Assembly: GCA_038230415.1 (NCBI GenBank)
Contig: JBBRNH010000006.1
Coordinates: 47,625-111,624 of the forward strand
DNA length: 64,000 bases
Direction: 5' to 3'
Source of the DNA: JBBRNH01 sp038230415
Lineage (GTDB): Bacteria > Bacteroidota > Bacteroidia > Cytophagales > Spirosomataceae
Part shown: positions 25,901 through 33,086 of the stretch, in pieces
Position numbering within the stretch: position 1 is the stretch's first letter
Layout: each line of letters starts with the position of its first letter
Program-made: the position numbers and the translations under genes
The notes under the pieces: generated by a model
What the model saw: the letters and a program-made list of their open reading frames with translations, nothing else
Told to the model about the DNA's origin: nothing
Database searches by the model: none

Positions 25901-28900
25901 AACAATGCCCCGACTCATCCAGAGCCGCGCCAGTGCGTATTCGACCACAAACAGCGCGGGCTGGGTGTAACGGGTATCGTTTAGCCGGGCTAAAGTTTGG
26001 CTTTCTTCGGGAGAAATGGTCTGATAATCAGATTCACAACCTGACAGTTCAGGATACAGCACCTCCCGGATGTCGGTATCAACCAAGCCCGTCAGTAACG
26101 CAGCGCAGTCGTCAACGGCTTGCCGGAAAACGGGTTCGTAGTCATAAAAAGGCCGCGCCATGTTGAGGTATTGCGCTCCCTGTCCCGGAAATAAAAATAC
26201 GATTTCGCCGGGCGGCTGACGAGCGTTCAGGGTGTCCGGGTTGGCAGTAACTTGCAGCGTATCAAGCAGTTCAGCGGTTGTCTCAGCCACGATAAACTGC
26301 CGGAAAGCATAGTCGGGCCGGGTTTTTTGCAGGGTGTACGCAACATCGGCCAGGGGCGGGGCATCATCGGCCTGCATCGCTTCAGCCAGGCGATGGGCGT
26401 AGTTAGTGGCACTCGTCGCTGTTTTTGCCGACCAGGTGATAAGGTGGTTTTCGGTTTTCGGTTTTTTGTTTTCGAGATTTTCAGCCGCTGTATCGGGGTC
26501 TGTTTTCGGGGCTTCTTCGAGGATAACGTGGACGTTGGTGCCGCCGACTCCGAACGAACTGACCCCGGCGCGGGCGGTTTCGACCACCCCCAACCCCCTC
26601 CTAAAACAGGAGGGGGCTTTAAAGCCTTCGGCTTTTGTTCCAAAAGGTTTAGTCCCCTCCTGCTTTAGGTGGGGGTTGGGGGTGGTAAACTCGGTTAACC
26701 GCTCATTCACAAAAAACGGCGTGTTTTCAAAATCAATCACCGGATTGGGTGCGCCGAAACCGACTGAAGGCGGCAGTTGACGATGGTGCAGCGCAAGCGT
26801 GGTTTTAATGAGACCGGCCACGCCCGCAGCCGCCGTGAGGTGACCGATATTGCTCTTGATGGAGCCGATGGCGCAAAACTGTTTCTCGGTTTGCTCGCCG
26901 AAGGCCATCGTTAATCCTTCGATTTCAATAGGGTCGCCGATGGGCGTGGCCGTGCCGTGCGCTTCCACGTAGCCGATGGTGGCCGGGTCAACCTGCGCGT
27001 CGGTGAGGGCCATGCGGATGGCCGCTGCCTGACCCTCGGCGTTCGGGGCCATAAAACTACCCTTACCGCCACCGTCGTTGCTGATGCCCACGCCCCGGAT
27101 AACGGCCCAGATGGTATCGCCGTCGCGCTGGGCGGCTTCGAGCGGTTTGAGTAGTACCGCGCCCGCGCCGTCGCTGAAAACGGTCCCGGTTGCGCTGGCA
27201 CTGAATGAGTTGGTGTGTCCGTCGCGGCTCAACATCGCGCCTTCCTGATACAGATGGCCGCTGTTGATGGGGGCCGTAATGCTGGCCCCGCCCGCCAGGG
27301 CCACATCACATTGACCGCTCCGCAAACTCTGCACGGCCTGAGCAATGGCTAAGAGCGACGTTGAGCAGGCCGAAAGCACACTTACGGCGGGGCCTTTCAG
27401 GTCGAGGGCGTAGGCCGTTCGGGTGGCAACGTAATCTTTTTCGTTGAGGAGTTCGGTCTGAAACGCGCCGATGGTTGCCGCCACCAGATCAGCGTTGGGC
27501 AGCACATTGTTGAGGTAATAGGTGTTGGTGCCGGTGCCGGCAAACACGCCCACGCGCCCGCCAAAATGCCGGGGCAGGTAGCCGGTTTGTTCGAGGGTTT
27601 CGTAGGCAATTTCCAGAAAAACGCGCTGCTGCGGGTCCATGAGCCGGGCCTGATTGGGAGTCATGCCAAAGAAAGCCGGGTCAAACTCGTCGGCTCCGTC
27701 AATAATTCCCCGCGCCTTCACATACAACGGGTCTTTTCGGCGGGATTCTGAAATAGTGGAATCGAGGTCAGCATCGCTGAAAAACCGCACCGTTTCGCGC
27801 CCGGTTTTTAGCACGTCCCAGAGTTCGGCGAGGGTATTGGCCCCCGGAAACCGGCCCGCCATGCCGATAATGGCAATGTCAGTTATCAGTGACCAGTTAT
27901 CAGTTGTCAATTTCTTCTGCTCCTTGCTCATTGATAACTGGTCACTGATAACTGATAACTGGTCACTGCTCGCTGATAACTGTTCACTGCTCGCTGATAA
28001 CTGTTCACTGATAACCGACAACTGTTTCACGGTCGGGAATTGGTACAACTTCGTGATGGGTAGCGTATATCCGGCTTCCCCCAGGGCCGTTACCACGCAC
28101 TGGGCCAGTAATGAGTTACCGCCCAGTTCAAAAAAATTATCGGTCAGGCCAATCTGATCGAAGGCCAATAACTCGCTCCAGATGGCGGCAATGGTTTTTT
28201 CGAGCGCGGTTTTTGGTTTCTGAAAAGTTCCTAAAATCGCGCTTTCCAAGACAGACAGCCGACTCCTTTCGGGGGCGGGCAGTTGCTTTTTGTCCACTTT
28301 GCCGTTGGCGTTGATGGGGAGTCTATCGAGCCAGACAAAAACGGTGGGCATCATCACGGCGGGTAATTGCTGCCCAATCGCGTCCCGAACCGACCGGATG
28401 TTTTGCTCATGCCCCGCCGATACCACCAAATAAGCTACCAACTGCTTTTGGCCGATGGTATCATCAAGAGCCACGACAACGGCCTGATGGATACCCGGCA
28501 GTTGCCCGATTGTCCGTTCGACCTCGCCCAGTTCGATCCGGTGGCCGCGAATCTTTACCTGATCGTCGCGCCGACCGCGATAATCAATGGTGCCATCGGG
28601 CAGGCAGCAACCCAGATCGCCGGTGCGATAAACGCGCTCCTGGCGACCGTCGGGCCGGGTGAGTACCGTAAATTTCTCCGTGGTGAGTTCGGGCTGGTTC
28701 AGATAGCCAGTCGCCAGACCGTCGCCCCCGATGCAGAGTTCACCCAGTTCGCCGTCGGGCAACGGGTTCAGGGCTTCGTCAGTAATAAAAACCACCGTAT
28801 TCCGAACGGCTTTGCCGATGGTGATCCGGGTGTCGCCGGGCCAGATTCGGGTGCCGGTGGCATAAACCGTCGTTTCGGTAGGGCCATAAAAATTCCAGAC

Positions 28901-29773
28901 CGACCGGCAATCGGCCAGCAGGGTGCGGGCCAGGTCAGGCGGCAGGGCTTCGGCGCAGGAAATCACCGTCAGGGCCGGATTGCCACGCCAGCCAGCCTGG
29001 CCGAGCATCCGCCAGGTTGACGGGGTAGCCTGCATAAACGTGATGGCCTCAGTGTTCAATAACTCGCTCAATACCTGTCCATTACGGGCGGTTTCAGTGT
29101 CAACCAATATCACCTCGGCCCCCGTCAGCAGGGGTAGATAAAGTTCAATCGTTGCCAGATCGAAGGTGATTGTTGCCAGCGCAACGGTTTTGTCAGTTGC
29201 CGTAAAACCCGGCTCCTGTTGCAAACTCCGCACCACATTCAGCACGCCCCGGTGGGTAGTCAACACACCTTTGGGCTTGCCGGTTGTGCCGGAGGTATAT
29301 AGCACATACAGCAGGCTTTGGCCGGTGGTGGTCGGGGGCAGGTTATCGTCAGCAAACCGGGTCAGGGTCGGCCAGGCAGTTTCGAGCGGGATTTCCTGAA
29401 TTGGCAACCCCGTTTTTTGGGTATGTCGTTCGTTGGTGAGCAGGAGAACACAGCCCGAATCGGTGAGCATGAAGGCGATGCGGTCGGCAGGAAACAGCGG
29501 GTCAACCGGCACGTAGGCGGCTCCGGTTTTCAAAATAGCCAGGAAGCTGATTATCAGTTTGGGCGATCTGTCAACGAGCAAACCCACGCGGTGGCCGGGT
29601 TGTATGCCCGCATCAATCAGCAGCCGGGCCAGTTGGTTGGCCTGTGCATTGAGGGTCTGGTAGGTCAGCGTCTGGCTCCCAAACCGCAGGGCTACCTTAC
29701 CGGGAAACCTCTGGGCTATTTCCTCGAAAACTACCGATAGCGATGGGTCTGGTATTATCTCAAAATCGTTCAT
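22901..29773 (-). CDS. Hybrid NRPS-PKS: A-PCP-KS-AT-ACP-aminotransferase
   Basis: A 2290-residue assembly-line protein. Domains in order: adenylation (about 1-500, VLYTSGTTGKPKG, FYGPTETT, YRTGDLG); PCP with S554 in LGGNSLL; ketosynthase (about 633-1090, active-site C803 in SACSTSL, then EAHGTATPIGDP and NIGHLTAA); acyltransferase with S1299 in GHSIGE and HAFH, suggesting malonyl-CoA; ACP with S1641 in GVDSLLL; and a class III PLP aminotransferase with K2069 in YGKVVGAG. There is no KR, DH, ER or C domain. The layout resembles the mycosubtilin (MycA) and microcystin (McyE) types, in which the aminotransferase converts the beta-keto thioester to a beta-amine. Manual A-domain code: D-L-I-A-I-C-F-V-Y, substrate unassigned. 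Three repeat-like insertions occur in frame (24641-24718, 26583-26686, 27880-28015). It is encoded 24 bases downstream of the Wzz/Wzc-like gene. Confidence 0.96.
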   Translation of the reverse strand: MNDFEIIPDPSLSVVFEEIAQRFPGKVALRFGSQTLTYQTLNAQANQLARLLIDAGIQPGHRVGLLVDRSPKLIISFLAILKTGAAYVPVDPLFPADRIAFMLTDSGCVLLLTNERHTQKTGLPIQEIPLETAWPTLTRFADDNLPPTTTGQSLLYVLYTSGTTGKPKGVLTTHRGVLNVVRSLQQEPGFTATDKTVALATITFDLATIELYLPLLTGAEVILVDTETARNGQVLSELLNTEAITFMQATPSTWRMLGQAGWRGNPALTVISCAEALPPDLARTLLADCRSVWNFYGPTETTVYATGTRIWPGDTRITIGKAVRNTVVFITDEALNPLPDGELGELCIGGDGLATGYLNQPELTTEKFTVLTRPDGRQERVYRTGDLGCCLPDGTIDYRGRRDDQVKIRGHRIELGEVERTIGQLPGIHQAVVVALDDTIGQKQLVAYLVVSAGHEQNIRSVRDAIGQQLPAVMMPTVFVWLDRLPINANGKVDKKQLPAPERSRLSVLESAILGTFQKPKTALEKTIAAIWSELLAFDQIGLTDNFFELGGNSLLAQCVVTALGEAGYTLPITKLYQFPTVKQLSVISEQLSASSEQLSASSDQLSVISDQLSMSKEQKKLTTDNWSLITDIAIIGMAGRFPGANTLAELWDVLKTGRETVRFFSDADLDSTISESRRKDPLYVKARGIIDGADEFDPAFFGMTPNQARLMDPQQRVFLEIAYETLEQTGYLPRHFGGRVGVFAGTGTNTYYLNNVLPNADLVAATIGAFQTELLNEKDYVATRTAYALDLKGPAVSVLSACSTSLLAIAQAVQSLRSGQCDVALAGGASITAPINSGHLYQEGAMLSRDGHTNSFSASATGTVFSDGAGAVLLKPLEAAQRDGDTIWAVIRGVGISNDGGGKGSFMAPNAEGQAAAIRMALTDAQVDPATIGYVEAHGTATPIGDPIEIEGLTMAFGEQTEKQFCAIGSIKSNIGHLTAAAGVAGLIKTTLALHHRQLPPSVGFGAPNPVIDFENTPFFVNERLTEFTTPNPHLKQEGTKPFGTKAEGFKAPSCFRRGLGVVETARAGVSSFGVGGTNVHVILEEAPKTDPDTAAENLENKKPKTENHLITWSAKTATSATNYAHRLAEAMQADDAPPLADVAYTLQKTRPDYAFRQFIVAETTAELLDTLQVTANPDTLNARQPPGEIVFLFPGQGAQYLNMARPFYDYEPVFRQAVDDCAALLTGLVDTDIREVLYPELSGCESDYQTISPEESQTLARLNDTRYTQPALFVVEYALARLWMSRGIVPSVLCGHSIGEFVAAHVAGVFSLADALTVVATRGRLVSQQPRGSMLSVRQNAETIRTLLPETLALAAVNSKNLCVVSGPDEAVADFATLLTTRAVPNKRLPTSHAFHSAMMEPVAGALGVVMAGIALSRPQKPIVSTLTGTFLTDVQATDPQYWARHLRQTVQFATALDTIFTLDNPLLFDVGPGRVSATLARQQAAGRAVVVLTGLDPATDTDWPAANRAMLTTLGQLWQQGIDLPHRSVEPPRLLPNRVILPAYCFDNQRHWIEPPTIPMPTISPVMMQNNAPTRLSTSRPVERGPASPPTELPKTPPAIMRKPILLTRINELLESASGFDVAGLPPTMSFLEMGVDSLLLTQLATTFKREFAVPITFRQLATDLQTPDSLAAYLDSTLPVVSGKGQVVSVGVEDPLPLATNYLPLATQDDSALGLIAQQLQLLARQVALLQGSTVNQPVVGSNQSVVIDTQQLTNDQLPMTTDERTELLKPFGATARIDRQITAQLTDRQRQFLQELSLRYTQKTAASKAYTGQHRPQMADPRVVSGFRPLTKEIVYPIVVNRSRGSRLWDIDGNEYIDVLNGFGSNLFGYQPDHIREALHDQIEAGFEVGPQHELAGRVANLICEMTGSDRAALCSTGSEAVLGAMRVARTVTGRSLIVAFTGSYHGINDEVLVRGTKKLKSFPAAAGIMPEAVQNMLILDYGTDESLQIIRERAAELAAVLVEPVQSRRADFLPTAFLHDLRAITAASGTALIFDEVITGFRMHAGGMQAVLNIRADLVTYGKVVGAGLPIGVIAGKRAFMDALDGGAWQFGDDSIPEIGVTYFAGTFVRHPLALAAALASLTYIKHNSPHLQNNLNAKTEWLVSRMNTLCQARQLPVFVAHYGSLWKLKFTEERPYTELLFTLMREKGIHIWDGFPCFVTEALTDTDLDTVLTAFTDSITELANAGFLRDTLPTTTSTAATEPIIRASLPPVAGARLGRDKRGNPGWFVANPDQPGVFLQVGK
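24641..24718. repeat. In-frame inverted repeat in the ACP-aminotransferase linker
   Basis: Perfect 17-bp arms at 24641-24657 and 24702-24718 encode residues about 1686-1711. The motif CTTGCCCCTT and its complement form the core. The same 10-mer occurs twice in the E2 linker (35791-35821), pointing to a dispersed repeat rather than domain-specific sequence. Confidence 0.75.
26583..26686. repeat. 104-bp palindromic element inserted in frame in the ketosynthase
   Basis: Outer arms 26583-26598 and 26671-26686 are perfect over 16 bp. They continue inward with few mismatches for about 36 bp in total, around an inner hairpin (26621-26635). The element encodes residues about 1030-1064. In a typical KS the sequence after the LTEW-type motif passes quickly to the RRAGVSSFG strand. 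Here an extra stretch of about 34 residues (TPNPHLKQEG onward) precedes ARAGVSSFGVGGTN. Confidence 0.85.
27880..28015. repeat. Inverted and tandem repeats translated into the PCP-KS linker
   Basis: Arms 27880-27902 and 27932-27954 are a perfect 23-bp inverted repeat. They are followed by two exact 21-bp tandem copies (27964-27984 and 27985-28005). The linker, residues about 587-632, reads as heptads of the type QLSASSE. The 10-mer TTATCAGTGA from the arm also occurs in the moaC-moeA spacer (43798-43807). Confidence 0.85.
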
Positions 29774-29797
29774 AACAGCGTGATATTGAGCGTGTTA

Positions 29798-31999
29798 TTA
29801 GTTATCCCGTTGTGGTTGCAGGGGCCGGGCTGCGGGTTTGGGTTCGGCCCGAACGTCGGCCCGGCTGCGGGTTTCGATGTAATCACCACCCACGCGGTTC
29901 AGCACGGTGAGCAGCGGCTGCGCCGGCACCACGCGCTGATACAGAATCAGGAGTTGTTTTTCGGCCCGCGCCCAGGCACTCGACGCATCAATCACTAAGA
30001 TAGACAACGCGCTGGCTTTGAGCAAAAATACCGGAATCTGATTGCTAATCAGGGGTGGCAGCTCCAGCACGATGCGGTCATACTGACGGGCATCGAATTC
30101 CTGATCGGCATCAATGAGGTATTCCATGCCGGTCACGTTCATGAAATCGGGCCTGATCGTGTACGGAAACAGGGTCACGCCGTTTTTGTATTCGCGGTTT
30201 TCTTTGCCCGATTGCCGGGGGTAGCAGTAGGCCACCTGCTGATCGGCCTCGGCATAAAGCCGGTTGAGGCCGTTGATAACCCACGTCTTGCCCTGCTTGG
30301 GCCGGATGCTAAACAGGGCGATAATGGGCGGATAGGGCCGGGTAGTGTTTTGCGTAACCTCGATATTAATGGCGTTCAGTAACTGCTCAAACATAGAGCG
30401 GGCGGCCAACCCGGATTTAGAGAACACACGCGGGTTTTTGACCGTTGGAAACAGGGCCGTAAGCGGCAGCCCGGTGAGCGATTCGGCCTGCTCCGGCGAG
30501 CCGATCTGTTTGTTGAGCCAAAACCGCAACGCCGTGAACAACAGGGCCAGAAACAACCCGACTCCCGCGCCAATGGCAATCAACTGCGTTCGCTTCGAGG
30601 CAATGGGGGCCGCCGGAAAATCGGGCGCGTCCAAGATTTCTAATTGCCCGCCAACGGCTACGTCCTGCCGGCGAGTGCGCGACTGTTCGACCTGTTCCAA
30701 CAGACCTAAGTATTCCTTTTCGGACAGGCTCAGGGCGCGTTCGAGTTCGCGCAACCGCGACGACAGCGGGCTGTATTGCTGCGTTTTGGTCTCAAAGGCA
30801 TCCATCCGGTTTTTGTAGAGTTTCAGCCGTGCCGACGATTCTTCGAACTCCACCTGCTTTGCTAAGCGGTCAGTAGCAATGGTGGCCTGCGGCACGGCAT
30901 CGCTGGTGTTGGCGGTGGCATCGTAGCGTTGTGCGCTGATTTTAAGCTCATTGGCTGCCTGGCTTACGGCGGTTTGCAGGCGCGTGATTACAGTTGGAGA
31001 CTGGCCGTAGGCACGGGCGTTGGCTAATTTACGCTCGGCTTCGGTGAGCTTTTTCTGTTTTTCGGCCAGGTCGCCCGTTGCGGTGCGGACACTGCTTTGC
31101 TGGCCGGTGCGCTCGCTGAGGGCCTCCACGGCGGCCTGGGCCGCGTTTCGGCGCATGAGTTCTTCGTTATATTCGTTCAGCAAAGCCTCCCGCGAGGAGG
31201 CCACATTCCGCGATTCTTCGCCAAAATCCAGCACCTGATTCTCAACGTTGAAATTGCGGAGGTTGGTTTCGGCGGCATCAAGGGCTTGCCGGGCCTGTTT
31301 CAGCTTGCCTTCGTAGTAGGTAACAACCGAATTGGTTTCGGAAGTCTTGAAAAACGCATACCGTTTGTTGAGTACCTGAATGGCGTAATTGAGCGTCTGG
31401 CGGGCCACAGCGGGGTCGTTGGCTTCGTAGTCCATCAGCAGCACGTCGTTGGTGTTTTTGCGGGCCGAGGCTTTTAGTTTTTCGGTTAGCCAGCGCACCG
31501 AATAATACGAATCAGACTTGATGAGCAACGTTTTGATGGGGTTGTCGCCCTGCATTTTGGCAAGACTGTCAATAGCGGCCCGCACGGTGGCTGAGTCGGT
31601 AGCACCGCCCAGCAAACGCGCCCGAACACCGGGTGGAATAACCTGTCGGAGTTGCCGAAAAGCCGTTCCGCCCAACAGTGCGCTGTCGGGCCGTGGCAGC
31701 ATCAGGTGTTCGGTCAGCAGCCCGGAGCCGATTTGCAGCAGCGTCTCCTTAGAAAACAGCGTGGTCAGGATATTATCGAACGCGCTGGCCGACTGATCCG
31801 AAAATCGGCTTTGTCGGTCGGTTATCAGCGAATAGCCCGACACTAAGCCGGTGTAGAGCGTGGCCTGCGATTTATAGGTTTTCACTTCGTTGCGGGTAAC
31901 ATACCAGGCCGTGCCGCCGGTGATGACGGGTAGCAGAATGAACCAGAGCAGGTGCCGTTTGAGCAGGTTCAGAAACCCCTCGATGTTGAGTCCATCCAT
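29798..31999 (-). CDS. Wzz/Wzc-like polysaccharide chain-length and export protein
   Basis: The 733-residue protein has an N-terminal cytosolic tail, a first membrane helix (about 14-29), a long periplasmic coiled-coil part with repeated Ala, Glu and Arg heptads, and a second helix (LIAIGAGVGLFLALLFTALRF region). A C-terminal domain resembles the BY-kinase ATPase. The expected Walker A is degenerate (IRPKQGKTW instead of GxxGKS/T-type with the usual flanks), so ATP hydrolysis and autophosphorylation are doubtful. Related proteins set polymer length and connect to outer-membrane exporters. It lies 5 bases downstream of a TolC-like gene and 24 bases upstream of the NRPS-PKS gene, all on the same strand. 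Confidence 0.85.
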   Translation of the reverse strand: MDGLNIEGFLNLLKRHLLWFILLPVITGGTAWYVTRNEVKTYKSQATLYTGLVSGYSLITDRQSRFSDQSASAFDNILTTLFSKETLLQIGSGLLTEHLMLPRPDSALLGGTAFRQLRQVIPPGVRARLLGGATDSATVRAAIDSLAKMQGDNPIKTLLIKSDSYYSVRWLTEKLKASARKNTNDVLLMDYEANDPAVARQTLNYAIQVLNKRYAFFKTSETNSVVTYYEGKLKQARQALDAAETNLRNFNVENQVLDFGEESRNVASSREALLNEYNEELMRRNAAQAAVEALSERTGQQSSVRTATGDLAEKQKKLTEAERKLANARAYGQSPTVITRLQTAVSQAANELKISAQRYDATANTSDAVPQATIATDRLAKQVEFEESSARLKLYKNRMDAFETKTQQYSPLSSRLRELERALSLSEKEYLGLLEQVEQSRTRRQDVAVGGQLEILDAPDFPAAPIASKRTQLIAIGAGVGLFLALLFTALRFWLNKQIGSPEQAESLTGLPLTALFPTVKNPRVFSKSGLAARSMFEQLLNAINIEVTQNTTRPYPPIIALFSIRPKQGKTWVINGLNRLYAEADQQVAYCYPRQSGKENREYKNGVTLFPYTIRPDFMNVTGMEYLIDADQEFDARQYDRIVLELPPLISNQIPVFLLKASALSILVIDASSAWARAEKQLLILYQRVVPAQPLLTVLNRVGGDYIETRSRADVRAEPKPAARPLQPQRDN

Positions 32000-32004
32000 G
32001 TTGA

Positions 32005-32832
32005 TTACCTGCGTTTTAGCCGTTGCATCGGAACCCCCACTAAGGTTTCAAAAAAATACACGTTTTTCAGAAAATCACCCTTTATCTGTTCCGTAATGGC
32101 CCGCGCTTCGATGTACCGACTGTTGGCGGCAGCGAGTCCTTCGGCAGTAATGCGGCCTTTCAGGTTTTCAGCTTCGGCAATCCGCAGGGTTGCCAGCGAT
32201 GCCTGCTCGTCGGTAAGCCTGATTTTCAGGATTTGCTGGGCCGTAATCATGTCCTGATACACCGTAATCAGGTCGCGCCGGATCTGCAACTCGATCACGT
32301 CTTTCTGGATAGTAGCGGCCCGTTGATTGCTGTATGCCTGCCGGATGAGGTGTTTGCGCCCCAAAACGTCGAACAGCGAGAGCCGCACGTCAATACCGGC
32401 CCGGAAGCCGTTGGCAATCTGCCCGATAGGGTCGCGGTTGGTAATGGGGCCACCCGTCGAGATAATAGACTGGTTGCCGCCCGAATAGTTGACCGAAGCG
32501 CCAGCGTTTTGCAGAATCTGCGACCGGGTAACGTCGTAGGATGCGCTCAGTCCGTTTACGATCTCGTTCTGGTATTTGAGCAGGGGCGAATACACAACGG
32601 CCACCTTCAGGAGTTCGTCAAATGGGAGTAGTTGGCCCGCAATGTCCTGATCTACATCCAGATACGAGGTGTCGACCGATGACCGGCCCGGCCCCGATGT
32701 GCCAAACGAAACCCGGTTTCGCAGCCCGCCCGATTGCCCGTAGCCTGCCGTAACCGCGCATAGGATCAAGAGAATAAATAGACTGATCCGGCCTTTAGCC
32801 ACCCGTTGTGGCCGGAAAATAGAGATGTTCAT
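32005..32832 (-). CDS. Short TolC-family outer-membrane export protein
   Basis: The 275-residue protein has a Sec signal peptide (to AGYGQ) and periplasmic helical segments with regular Leu, Gln and Ala spacing typical of TolC-like proteins, including QLLPFDELLKVAVVYSPLL. It is about half the usual TolC length of roughly 450, so it may be a half-size variant or lack part of the barrel or helices. It is followed by the Wzz/Wzc-like gene, giving the two-gene arrangement of an envelope exporter for polymers. Function in exporting the NRPS-PKS product is possible but not shown. Confidence 0.75.
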   Translation of the reverse strand: MNISIFRPQRVAKGRISLFILLILCAVTAGYGQSGGLRNRVSFGTSGPGRSSVDTSYLDVDQDIAGQLLPFDELLKVAVVYSPLLKYQNEIVNGLSASYDVTRSQILQNAGASVNYSGGNQSIISTGGPITNRDPIGQIANGFRAGIDVRLSLFDVLGRKHLIRQAYSNQRAATIQKDVIELQIRRDLITVYQDMITAQQILKIRLTDEQASLATLRIAEAENLKGRITAEGLAAANSRYIEARAITEQIKGDFLKNVYFFETLVGVPMQRLKRR

Positions 32833-33086
32833 CGGTCAAAGATACGTTGCAAACTGATTGATTTTGTGCAGGGCAGCGGGTCGGCAGGAGGCTGTTGCTG
32901 ACGGTTCGCTGATGCAAGATACGAAAACTTACGGTGTTGTGATTTCTGTAACCTTCAGACTACCGGAGCCGGATTGCGTCACGGGTTGGTTAGGCTAAGG
33001 GTGGTTCACGCAAAGGCGCAGAGACACAAAGAAGTTTTGAGTTTTTGAGAAGGAAATTTTGCGTCTCTGCGCCTTTGCGTGAACCC
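32833..33086. repeat. Intergenic region with a perfect 23-bp inverted repeat
   Basis: Arms are at 33003-33025 and 33063-33085. The left arm starts GGTTCACGCAAAGGCGCAGA, a sequence of a type seen in many dispersed repeats, though I cannot check this. The rest of the region between the GT2 gene and the TolC-like gene shows no gene. The repeat ends 1 base from the GT2 stop codon. Confidence 0.85.

Noticed and set aside
27964..28005. CRISPR-like tandem repeats
   Set aside because: Two adjacent 21-bp copies have no spacers and are in frame inside a protein gene, so they are a simple tandem repeat.
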